Assembly (NCBI GenBank): GCA_947568835.1
Contig: OX387606.1
Location: 21,739,225-21,803,224 of the forward strand
Source of the DNA: Protonemura montana
Lineage: Eukaryota; Arthropoda; Insecta; Plecoptera; Nemouridae
DNA: 64,000 bases
Reading direction: 5' to 3'
Made by a program: the position numbers and the translations under genes. Shown here in pieces: positions 12,401-22,047 of this stretch (within the stretch, counting starts at the first letter, position 1; every line of letters starts with the position of its first letter). The notes below the pieces were generated by a model. That model was not told where the DNA came from, made no database searches, and saw nothing but the letters and a program-made list of their open reading frames with translations.

Positions 12401-15400
12401 TTATAAACTTGTGGTTGCCCGATGCTTAGCACCTTGACAGGTTCGCCGGATACGATGTTAATTTTTACTACATTTTCCTTGACATTTTCCGAAAACCATT
12501 CTTTGTATTTGAAATTTGGCGCCTTTATCACTGGGTGTCACTGTATTGTGGAAACTTTGTGAACTCCATGATCGATAAGCAATGATGTCTAAGTGGGCAG
12601 GATGAATTCGAAAACAAATTACGGTAGCTGTCAAATGATTGCCGTCAAAAATGTCTAAAAACCTGTCTTGGAAAGCAAAATCTATGAAATATGTGTCAAA
12701 TCGCAACTAAATGTTAAGAAAAACAGTATTATCACTCGCCAAGAGGCTTGAAATTGACAAAAAAAAGTAGGTTTATTTTATCATTAAGTTGAGTGGTCTT
12801 TAATTTCCCAGTCTTTTATAGTATACCTCGTAAGCTAGACGCTATGGGATAACCTAATTCTTCACCTGCACTATTGGGAATATCTTGAATACAAACTTTT
12901 AGCGCTCTGTGTGAAGGTGACAAAGCGTTGAAATAATTTTAATTTTAATTATTATTTGATACCTAGTACAGACACCAGGGACAGCTCGATGCTTGGGATT
13001 GAGAAGCTGTCACATTTGTTAAAACCAATATTTCTCTGTTCATAAATCAAGACTCTCATGTACACACCACTAGGTCCAGGCAACTGCCAACTTGCCAGTC
13101 ACATAGAACGGCACTCTACCAATCGGGCCTCTATTTTAAGGGAGCAAAACTATTTAAATCGCTGCCCGCCAGTCTAAGAGACATAGACAGCCCCAAAAAC
13201 TTTCAAAAAAGAGTGAAAGTTTACCTAATGGGCAAGGAGTTTTATAACATAGAAGAATTCTTTAATGATGATTAATAATTTTATATTGTTTGACGAAGTA
13301 TAACTGTAATAACATGTATGTTACGGAAATAACATAATTCTGGAACACGTATCACATTTTCCCCAATCAAACTCATGTGTCCACACTTGTTAATTTCGAC
13401 ACTTGTACTGATATGACGAGGGTTCCAATTGATTCCGTGACGTCATTGTGCGTTCAGGTGCGAGTCGGCTGTGACGAGGTTGTCAGCGAATGCTCGTTCA
13501 AGGGCGACGACTACCCGTGCTGCACGCAGGACAACGTCACGTCATTCTCCGCCCTCGAAACGGAGATCGGCTTCTGTTTTGCTTTCAACTCGCGACACAC
13601 TACCAAGTACGCAAGCGCCATTTTGTTGGGACAGCGGACAGCTGGAGCAACAAGATGGCGGCAAATTTTGAAACAACATTGACACTGTGTTTCCTCTACA
13701 TTTATCAAAACAGACAATGAGGACAATGCCCTTAACTCTGTTTGGGGTCAACGAGCGACCAACAAAACCTTGCGTCTGAAAACAAAAGTCAGCAAAACTT
13801 TCACAGCTCTTGACATTGACAGCTCCTGACATTGACAGCTGCTCACATTGGCAGCTGCTGACATTGACATCTGCTAATATTGACAGCCATTGACATTGAC
13901 AGCTGCTGAAATTGACAGCTGCTGACATTGACAGCTGCTGACATTGACAGCTCCTGACATTGACAGTTCCTGACATTGACAGCTATTGACATTGACAGAT
14001 GCTGACATTGACAGCTCTTGACATTGACAGCTATTGACATTGACAGCTTCTGACATTGACAGCTCTTGACATTGACAGCTCTTGACATTGACAGCTGCTG
14101 ACATTGACAGCTGCTGACATTGACAGCTGCTGACATTGACAGCTATTGGCATTGACAGCTCCTGACATTGACAGCTACTGACATTGACAGCTACTGACAA
14201 TGACAGCTACTGACAATGACAGCTACTGACAATGACAGCTACTGACATTGATAACTCCTGACATTGACAGCTACTGACATTGATAACTCCTGACATTGAC
14301 AGCTACTGACAATGACAGCTACTGTCATTGATAACTCCTGACATTGACAGCTACTGACAATCACAGCTACTGACATTGATAACTCCTGGCATTTACAGAA
14401 AGCTTAACACTATTGACATTAATTACAACGGTTACAACTGCTATCAACCTTGTTGAATTAACAGACATTTGTCGGGAAAATTGGTTGTTTTTACTTGGCA
14501 TTTAAAAATACAATTTAAAATTGTATTTTAAACACAATTTATAAGGTAATGCAAAGTTGATATGAGTGTAAGAACAGGAATTTCTAGATAGAATAGGCAT
14601 TGAACAGGGGGCCCAAGGCTACTTATGGGAATTTTGACCGTCATAAAAACATGCATTTTCAACAGACATCGAGTTTCAACTCTCTTCAACAGCCTCGTGA
14701 CTCGTACGCTCTTTGACGCAGGCGTGGGGCGAGCACCCCCTTCAAACTGAAGCTGATCTACGAGACCGATGAGAAGTGGCAGCTGTCCTTCAATCTGAAG
14801 AAGCTCGCTCCCGAAGCTGAGGATTCGGAGGGGGAGGTGGCGGTGCGCGTGATGAATGTTCCAGAGTACAGCGTGAGTCTCACCCATGAGGGCGTTTAGC
14901 ACTCAACAGATCCACGCGTCGGAAACACCGGTCCTCGTGAGATCACCGAAGTTAAGCAACACTGCGCTGGATCAGGTATTAGATGGGCAACCACCGAACG
15001 TTTTTGGCGCGTTGGAAACACTGGCCTTCGTTATATCACCGAAGTTAAGCTACACTGCGCTGGGTCAGGTATTGGATGGGTGACCACCGAACGGTTTGGC
15101 TTGCTGGAAACACCAGTCCTCGTTATATCACCAAAGTTAAGCAACACTGCGCTGGGTCAGGTATTGGATGGGTGACCACCGGGCAGTTTTTAACCGGGCG
15201 TGGCTTATCATAAGAGGCGTTGGCGTGTTGTAAAGTGGGCGTGTTATGATGTGGGCGTGTTATGAAGTGGGCGTGTTCGCAGGTGTTCATCCAATCAAAC
15301 GACGAGCTGCCGACGCTGGGCGTGGACCCTCAACACCTGTACGACCGCTCCATTGAACACGTGTCGTTCGGCGCAAAGCAAACCTACACAACGCGCGATG

Positions 15401-18400
15401 CTGAGCAGCTGTCAATCCGGCAACGTCGCTGTGTGTTCCCGGTATGACGTCAGCTCAGGGTCACAATTTCCAGCAGAGATGAAACTGAAAAAATAAAAAC
15501 ATCAAAAAAATTTAACAACATTTTTATTTTATGTTACGCTTGATAGTTTTTTATAAATCGCTCTATTTTTTCAGCGATTTTTTCTTAATTTTACTTCTAT
15601 AATTTTTTTTTATTTAGATTATTTTTATATTTGCGTGTATGTCAGTGTGTGTGTGATTAAGGTTAGGTTAGGTTAGGTTAGGCTAGTTTAGGTTAGGCTA
15701 GTTTAGGTTAGGTTAGGCTAGTTTAGGTTAGGCTAGTTTAGGTTAGGTTAGGTTAGGTTAGGTTAGGTTTGGGTAGGGTAGGGTTAATAATAATAATAAT
15801 AATAATAATATCTTTATTTGTCCTGAATTGATCATTTTACATGATATTGGATACGTCTGTGTCGTTAAGATATTCTGTCACATTATAAAAACACTTTCTG
15901 AGTAAGTATTGTTTTAACATATTTTTAAAATTTACATTTCTTTGAGTTTTTATACTAGTTGGCAGTTTGTTAAATAGGATAGAGCCTGCCCTTATGGGAC
16001 ATTTGTCAGAAAGTTTTAATTTCCTTCTTTCTACGTGAATATTGTTTAAAATTCTAGTGTTATGGTCATGGACCTTGTTGTTATTAATGACTAGGTGATT
16101 ATTTTCTATTACAAACATTATAGTGGTAAAAATGTATAAACAAGGCAGCGTCAGAATGTTAAAATCTCTGAACAATGTTTTGCAAGAGTCCTTATAAAAT
16201 ACGTCCCCACATGGGTCTTTACTTGCACCACCAAGAATTCTAAGTGCTCGCTTTTGCAATTGAAATAATCTCTTACTATGCGTTGAGTTACCCCAAAGTG
16301 CAACTCCATAGCTAATATAAGCATGTACATAAGCAAAGTAAATCATTTTTGCTGTCGCTGTATTACAAACATTCATAATTCGTTTCATGAGGTAGCACCC
16401 TGACGACACCTTTATACATATTTTAGAGATATGGTTTTCCCAGTTCAGCTGATTGTCTAAGAAGAGCCCTAAAAATTTCACGTCATTATGTTCTTTAATA
16501 CTACTACCTTCCAACAATATAAGGGGGCTAGATTCTAATATTACATTCTTAGTCGAGAATTGCATGTATACAGTTTTCTGTTTGTTTATAAAGAGATCAT
16601 TTTTTTCGCACCATTTTTCCAAATTCTTTACTTCATTTCTACTTGTAGCGGCAATGTCTTCTGTTCTTCCTTTGATGTAGTGTGTTGTGTCATCAGCGTA
16701 TAAAGTGAAGGATCCTGTCTGTACGCATTCTGAAATATCATTTGTATAAAGGATGAAAAGTAGCGGCGATATTGTCGCTCCTTGCGGGACCCCTACGTTA
16801 GTAGGTTAGGGTAGGGTTAGGTTAGGTTCTGTGAGATTGGGTTAGGTTTGGGTAGATTATAAGTATGCCAGTTAAGTTAATTTGTTCAGTTTGGTCATTT
16901 TTAATTTTCAATTTATAACTTAAAAAACTTATAATTTTAAATAAATTTTAAAAAATTACATTTAAAATTTTTTGTTTGCTTTTCTTATTAGCCAAATTCT
17001 TTTATAATTTTTTTATTGTAGTAGATGTTTAGTGTCTCAGCCTTTTCACGGTCCCTCTTGTCCGCAGGATGAGATAAAGCTGGTGACAGACGACATCTAC
17101 ACTTACACGGCCTGCATGAGCCAGTGCCGTATGAATAAAGCCAGGAGGCTTTGCAAGTGTGTACCGTTCTTCTACAAGCCAACAGGTGCGTGAAGATACA
17201 TCACAGTGTTGATAGTAATAAAATATCCGCTCATTGCTAGCGTTTGCAATTTAAATCAGATTTCATTGCATAAAACGCATCCAACGTCAAATTGGAGTTA
17301 CTCGAGTTTGACAGGGTGTGACGTGATATTGTGTCACTAGAATCAGAGTGACTGTGAGTATTCACAGCCTCGTGGTTCTACTCCTTGGAGAACTGTCATT
17401 CTCATCAAATACACTAAAATCGTCTCAAAAAGCCAGTGTCCAAGTAGCTCAATGGTTCAGAGCAACACCCGCGGCAGGTGGAGATCGGGGTTCGAGTCCC
17501 CGTTTGGGCATCAATTTTTGAGAGGTTATTAGTGTTCCAAATAATAGAGGCTTCCAGACACTTTGCTTCATCGTTTGTATTTTCTTGACGATGACTGAAC
17601 TGACAGTTTGCTGTGTACCGACCTTTCTGCCCTAGACGGGTACCGAACCTGCGACCTCGCGGGCCTCGTCTGTCTCTCCAAGAACATCGGTGAGTGATCG
17701 CGGCGAGACATAAGAGAAGCGCGCTCTGTGCATTGTTTTTAAATATATGAGCTTGATTATATATGAGTTTAGGCATCGATGTTTGAGACGGTTATAGTGT
17801 TGATAATAATGAAATACCCCGCGCATTGCAAGCGTTTGAAATTTAAATAACATTTCATCCTAATACAGCAACGAATCCAACTTCAAATTGGAGTTATTCG
17901 AGATTGACAGGTTGTTACGTGGTATAGCGTCACTAGAATCAGAGTGACTGTGAGTATTCACAGCCTCATGGTTCTACTCCTTGGAGAACTGTCATTCTCA
18001 TCAAATACACTAAAATCGTCTTAAAGAGACAGTGTCCAAGTAGCTCAATGGGTTAGAGCAACACTCGCGATAGGTGGAGATCGGGGTTCGACTCCCCGTT
18101 TGAGCATAAATTTTTGAGACGGTAGTTGTGTTCATAAAAGTAAAATACCCCACCCATTGCAAGCGTTTGCAATTTAAAAAAGATTTCATTTAAATATGAG
18201 CTTGATGTAGAGGTTAGCAAAAACCTGCAAGATGGCTTTAGAAGGCCATGTGAAGGCCAAGTGTTATGTTGCAGAAGCGGTGGTGCAAATGGAGGACTGC
18301 GCATGCGAGCTGGGCTGCGACAACACCGTCTACGAGGTGGAGAAGTTGCTCGACGTGAAGTGAGTGAGACACAAGTGTTTGAATGGTAGGGATGCCTTGT

Positions 18401-21203
18401 GTTTCAGGAGAAGACTACAAGCGATTTCAGACCAGTTCTTGCACGCCATCCCGGCCGGACCCTTGAACCTAGAATGCTACCATCACACATCCATTTTGTT
18501 GTGCACAATGGACCACAACTTCGTCCGTATCGAGAAGTATCTTAAGTATATTTTCTCCACAAGCGTCAGGGCAACACCGAACGGTTTGGCGTGTTGGAAA
18601 CACCGGTTCTCGTGAGATCACCGAAGTTAAACAACACTGCGCTGAGTCAGGTATTGGATGGGTGACCATCATACACATGACCAGTTCTGTTCGGGAGAGA
18701 GGTTGGACGTATGAAATCTAGTACAGCAAATTCACTCGCCTTGCTTATCAACCTCTCGACAGCATGGATTTGTGGAGGAATCCTGCTGTTCGAGTTGTAC
18801 CGTCCTTCGGAAGGGATGAAAAGCCGGAGGGAACCTTGGTGCTTTTCGACAGGAGTAGGCTACTTGCCAGCACCAAGGTTCCCCTCTCCCTTCTAGTCTA
18901 GGTTAGGTTCATCATCATCCTCGTCATCATCCACTTATTCACCGACGCCATTAGACCAGTGCCGCAGGGCCAGTTGTCAAAACAGTGCGTCGTTAAAAAC
19001 CACAAATAATAATAATAATTCAGGGCAACATCCAAGAAATAGAACGTAACTAATTTAAGGCTAAAATCAATTTCTTTGCTTCAATTCATACTCGATTACC
19101 GCAGACGCAGACTCAGTTTTTTTTTCTCCAATTAGTCCTGATTTTGTTCCGCAAACAGTTGATCAAAGTGAACGTGGAACTAGGATTGTAGCAAGTATAA
19201 TGATGCGAATGGCGCATCTGTCTGCGCAGGGTGTCTGATCTCATTCGGCCGCTGGAGGTCGCCTTCATCTCCTGGCCGATGGTCCGGTACAAACGCGAGG
19301 TACTTTTCGGCTGGGTCGACCTTCTCGGTAAGTGAAACTCATCGGTAGGGAACTATTGGAAAAATCCATTCCTAGCAAGAAGCGACATTATTCTACTTTA
19401 GGTTAGCATCAGCGTCATCCTGCAATCCCTGATACCTGTAAACCCCCAATGGTAGGACGTTTAACATTAGCGCTGTGACTCTGACTAAACCTGTAAACCC
19501 AATAGTAGGACGTTTAACATTAGCGCTGTGACTCTGACTAAACCTGTAAACCCAATGGCAGGACGTTAAACATTAGCGCTGTGACTCTGACTAAACCTGT
19601 AAACCCAATAGTAGGACGTTTAACATTAGCGCTGTGACTCTGACTAAACCTGTAAACCCAATGGCAGGACGTTTAACATTAGCGCTGTGACTCTGACTAA
19701 ACCTGAAAAACCAATAGTAGGATGTTTAACATTAGCGCTGTGACTCTGACTAAACCTGTAAACCCAATGGCAGGACGTTTAACATAAGCGCTGTGACTCA
19801 GACTAAACCTGTAAACCTAATGGTAGGACGTTTAACCGTTGAGTGTAGGTTATAGGTAGAGTTTCAACGTCAATGTTACAGTCTCTGCGTGAAAAATGAC
19901 TACCTTACCGACAAAAATGCAGAGTACCGGAAGTTCACGTTAAGTGGAGCCACTGTCGTATGAAATTTAATTTCGATATTTATCGTATTTACTCGCTTCT
20001 TAATATTGTTACGTGTATATCAATCGTTGAGGTAAACACTGATGAAGATTTTTTGAGCATGAAAAGTTTCAAAAGTGAGTTAACCTACGAGAAATATCGA
20101 AATTAAAATTCATACGACAGTGGCTCCACTTGACGTGAACTTCCGGTACTCTGCATTTTTGTCGGTAAGGTAGTCATTTTTCACGCAGAGACTTTAACAT
20201 TGACGTTGAAACTCTACCTATATCCTACACTCAACGGTTTAACATTAGCGCTATGACTCTGACTAAACCTGTAAACCCAATGGTAGGACGTTTAACATTA
20301 GCGCCATGACCCCGACTAACCCAGTTTGCTCGACGCTGCTGTCCCAGTGAGCTTCGGAGGAATCGCCGGACTGTTCCTCGGCTTCTCGCTGCTCAGTGGC
20401 GTCGAGCTGCTCTACTACTTTACTATGCGTGCCTGCTGCATGGTGTACCGCAACGCAGCCGACCTGCGCAAGCTGCAGATAGAGTACGCTGCGGTGAGTA
20501 CAACTCGCACAACCTTGATTGCGGTTGCCATGGAGAGACTTTGAAGCCAAGGCCGCCATCTTGGGAGCACCTGATTTTCAGTTCTCTCAAAGAGCCCAAG
20601 CCATGCTCAATGTTTTCGTCGGTAATTTTCGACGCTTTTGTAGTTTTCATCGCTTTAATGGTCAAAATTATTTGAACAAGAGTTTTACAAATTCTAAAAT
20701 TAGCATTGAAATCATAGGGACATCTCGGATTTAGGAACTCCTACCTGATGCCAACTATGGATTTCTAAGCTTTCATTTTGATCAGCTGGCTGGATCCTAT
20801 GCTCTATCCAGGTTATTTGAGACCAGCTGGCTGGATCCTATGCTCTATCCAGGTTATTTGAGATCAGCTGGCTGGATCCTATGCCCTATCCAGGTTATTT
20901 GAGATCAGCTGGCTGGATCCTATGCTCTATCCAGGTTATTTGAGATCAGCTGGCTGGATCCTATGGTCTATCCAGGTTATTTGAGATCCAGGTTATAAGG
21001 AGAGTCTGATATCACGGCAATGCCAACAGGTTGAGCGCCCACCCCTGGATCTGAGCCTCACGCCGCTTTTTATGCGTGAAAAGCATGCGCAGTCGACTCC
21101 TCCTACGCTGCGCGCGCAGCGAGGAGAGTTTATCCGCGTCGCTCCCTTCACGATTCGTCCGCTGCGCCCTCTGGCTCCTTACGGGCTCGAATACTTGCCC
21201 TAG
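9416..21203 (+). CDS. DEG/ENaC (pickpocket-like) amiloride-type sodium channel, complete 12-exon model
   Basis: The product is a trimeric sodium channel subunit of the plasma membrane with two membrane spans and a large cysteine-rich extracellular domain. Exons: 9416-9543, 11341-11541, 12037-12196, 13458-13606, 14722-14872, 15283-15441, 17068-17185, 17636-17689, 18275-18359, 19230-19327, 20348-20493, 21030-21203. All phases match and the sum is exactly 541 codons (540 residues). The N-terminus has FFENSSLHGVRYI, the HG gating motif region. TM1 is about residues 44-66, followed by FQTNPTITGLDT and FPAVAVCPF. Extracellular hallmarks are GFCFAFNS, the Y.AC...C....C.C.PFF.KPTG segment, and CACELGC. 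The pre-TM2 segment SWPMVRYKREVLFGW leads into TM2 with GLFLGFSLLSGVELLYYF (about residues 440-457), containing the G.S selectivity motif. The cytosolic tail ends GLEYLP. An in-frame TAG precedes the ATG in the same exon. The introns hold most of the repeats listed nearby. Subfamily and ligand cannot be told. Confidence 0.93.
9605..10015 (-). mobile_element. tRNA-bearing element with terminal direct repeats, copy 1
   Basis: The tRNA-like core lies at about 9712-9783 on the minus strand, with box A around TAGCTCAATTGGTTAGAGC and box B around GGGGCTCAAATC. Short inverted arms (CTCAAAA and TGAGAGG) flank the core. At both ends the unit carries the same direct repeat, GATTTAAATTGCAAACGCTTG-like followed by a TTAGGAACACT-like stretch. 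Lies in intron 1 of the channel. Confidence 0.75.
10272..11293 (+). mobile_element. 41-bp VNTR element, copy 1 (about 19 units plus unique arm)
   Basis: Tandem 41-bp units contain CTGATCTCAAATAACCTGG and ATAGAGCATAGGATCCAGC. The array runs to about 11045 and is followed by about 220 bp of unique sequence shared with the other copies (CTAAATC, then TTTTGACCATTTAAGTG, then CTCAAGATGGCGGCCTTG). It closes at 11270-11293 with the same terminus in reverse orientation (TATCCAGGTTATTTGAGATC). The element is thus bounded by inverted copies of one sequence, and its right end is 47 bases from the channel's exon 2. Confidence 0.85.
11595..11930 (-). mobile_element. tRNA-bearing element, copy 2 with half of the tRNA deleted
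   Basis: Both terminal repeats are present (CAAACGCTTGCAATG at about 11620 and 11863). Only the T-arm half of the tRNA-like core remains, around GGGGACACAAACCCCGACC, before the body resumes. Confidence 0.65.
13050..13275 (+). mobile_element. Non-LTR retrotransposon fragment (ORF2 C-terminus)
   Basis: A short open frame ends in KGAKLFKSLPASLRD, then NFQKRVKVYLMGKEFY and a stop. This resembles the C-terminus of jockey/CR1-type ORF2 proteins, where a ..LFN.LP..I....NF...LK.YLL..FY pattern is common. The reverse transcriptase core is absent. It lies in intron 3 of the channel and is clearly a remnant. Confidence 0.6.
13810..14400. repeat. 16-bp minisatellite
   Basis: Tandem GACATTGACAGCTGCT units with variants at the CTGCT and CATT positions. 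The last part carries a derived TGACATTGATAACTCC type. The array lies in intron 4 of the channel. Confidence 0.95.
14921..15192 (+). repeat. Three tandem 5S-rRNA-like SINE heads
   Basis: Three units of about 92-96 bp each hold GGAAACACCGGTCCTCGT-like sequence, ATCACCGAAGTTAAGC, and CAGGTATTGGATGGGTGACC. The SINE body does not follow any of them. The junction ACCGAACGGTTTGGC links consecutive units. Confidence 0.88.
15659..15785 (+). repeat. Interstitial (TTAGG)n telomere-type repeat, left block
   Basis: Runs of GGTTAGGTTAGGTTAGGTTA with GGCTAGTTTAGG variants. TTAGG is the ancestral arthropod telomere unit. The block is interrupted at 15785 by a non-LTR retrotransposon and resumes at about 16800. 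Confidence 0.9.
15786..16803 (-). mobile_element. 5'-truncated non-LTR retrotransposon inserted in (TTAGG)n
   Basis: On the minus strand the open frame begins GVPQGATISPLLFILYTNDI, then FTLYADD, the catalytic motif of reverse transcriptase (around 16689-16705), and continues to a stop at about 15837. The C-terminal region has LFQLQKRALRILGG and ILFNKLPTSIK, typical of the thumb/C-terminal part of jockey- or CR1-like elements. A (TAA)n tail closes the 3' end at 15786-15812. The frame is open, so this is probably a recent dead-on-arrival copy. TTAGG-type sequence on both sides shows where it inserted. Confidence 0.87.
16799..16860 (+). repeat. Interstitial (TTAGG)n, right block
   Basis: GTAGGTTAGGGTAGGGTTAGG continues the telomere-type repeat on the far side of the retrotransposon, then degenerates. 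Confidence 0.75.
17222..17560 (+). mobile_element. tRNA-bearing element, copy 3
   Basis: The tRNA-like core at about 17438-17511 has box A TAGCTCAATGGTTCAGAGC and box B GGGGTTCGAGTCCCC. The arm CGTCTCAAAAA precedes it and TTTTTGAGAGG follows. The upstream body has CATTGCTAGCGTTTGCAA and CTAGAATCAGAGTGACTGTG. It lies in intron 7 of the channel. Confidence 0.8.
17780..18200 (+). mobile_element. tRNA-bearing element, copy 4
   Basis: Same orientation and structure as the preceding copy. The tRNA-like core lies at about 18031-18104 with box B GGGGTTCGACTCCCC. Terminal repeats with TTGCAAGCGTTTG occur at about 17827 and 18158. It lies in intron 8 of the channel. Confidence 0.82.
18575..19019 (+). 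mobile_element. Full-length 5S-headed SINE
   Basis: The order is head with GATCACCGAAGTTAAACAAC and GGTATTGGATGGGTGACC, body with CAGTTCTGTTCGGGAGAGAG and GCATGGATTTGTGGAGGAAT, pyrimidine segment with TAGTCTAGGTTAGG, and tail with CCGACGCCATTAGACCAGTG, CAAAACAGTGCGTCGTT and (AAT)n. It is about 445 bp and is the reference copy for the family here. It lies in intron 9 of the channel. Confidence 0.9.
19434..20325 (+). repeat. 53-bp satellite, split by a foldback element
   Basis: Units contain GGACGTTTAACATTAGCGC, TGTGACTCTGACTAAACC and TGTAAACCCAATGG. About eight units lie before 19835 and more resume at 20238. A second array of the same family is at 24729-25100. Located in intron 10 of the channel. 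Confidence 0.93.
19836..20237. mobile_element. Foldback (MITE-like) element with TTTAA target duplication
   Basis: The ends are CCGTTGAGTGTAGG and CCTACACTCAACGG, a perfect inverted pair, and the inverted homology continues inward for about 140 bases on each side, up to AATATCGAAATTA. TTTAA flanks both ends (19831-19835 and 20238-20242), and the satellite unit continues across the insertion. No coding capacity. Confidence 0.9.
20497..20998 (-). mobile_element. 41-bp VNTR element, copy 2
   Basis: The unique arm (CATCTTGGGAGCACCTGATT, TTTTCATCGCTTTAATGG) is followed by five 41-bp units in reverse orientation (CTGGCTGGATCCTATGCTC, CAGGTTATTTGAGA). It begins immediately after the donor of the channel's exon 11 and ends 31 bases before exon 12, so the last intron is essentially this element. 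Confidence 0.85.
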
Positions 21204-22047
21204 AGGCCTTCAACACACAGGGCACTGGCAGAATCACTGGGCTTTGTTTTTATACTGATCATAATCGAGTTTACCGTTTTGAAATCTGATTTTAATTACA
21301 CAAGCTTGCAATAGTAACCTTGGAAAACTGAAAACCTCTCAAAAACTGGTGCCCAAATAGGGACTCGAACCTCGATCTCCAGTCCCCGACCAGTCCCCGT
21401 TTGGGCACCAATTTTGGCAAGGGCATTAGTGTTTCAAACAATAAAAACGAGTAGACCGCTTCTTCACAACTAACTTCAAATGATAAATAACTCGTGGTAG
21501 ATTCTCTGGTTCTTGGAGGGGTTCTTCACGTTGGAGGTGCTTTGTATTTGTGCTATCTTCTAGTTAAAGGGTGGACGTGAAACGACTTGTAGTGACGTTT
21601 GACTCTCAGAAACATCATGGCTAGTGGCGTCTTTTCTTGATTTCACTCTAATTTCCACTTCAAAGAACATTTTCTATTTCTATATTTCTATATGCTCTTC
21701 TACTGTGATGACGGTGGGGACTTGATTTGGGATCAATTCTGTGTCTTACTTACCACCAAATTCTTACCGTCTTATCTTTGCGACCACCCTGTCTTGATTT
21801 GGTTGTAAACAAAGCACTCACGATCACGAACTAAAAGTTTATGTATTTTCAAAACTATTTATCGATAAACAATGCGATTGCTAGAAATCAGCTGGCGAGG
21901 AACTACAATGTAACATAACTGTATACTTGACTGTAATACTAAGTTACTTTTGAATCTCTATTCACCTCTAACATTATTTCACTGCATTTAACACCTGGTC
22001 TATTGCTAGTTTGGGAGGTAGAGGAAGGGAAGGGTTGAGGGTCAACG
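21204..22047. other. Intergenic region between convergent channel and lectin genes
   Basis: Contains a rearranged tRNA-bearing fragment at 21275-21450 in which the T-arm half of the tRNA is present as an inverted duplicate (GGGACTCGAACC and GTCCCCGTTTGGGCACC). Nothing else recognisable. Confidence 0.5.

Noticed and set aside
14921-15192. Functional 5S rRNA genes
   Set aside because: The 5' and 3' ends of a true 5S gene do not follow the boxes, and stems would not close. These are SINE heads.
15659-16860. Chromosome end
   Set aside because: The TTAGG block is short, impure and lies in an intron with coding exons on both sides.
17438-17511. Functional tRNA gene
   Set aside because: The boxes are good but the same core recurs in a dispersed repeat with the same flanks, and copies are degenerate.
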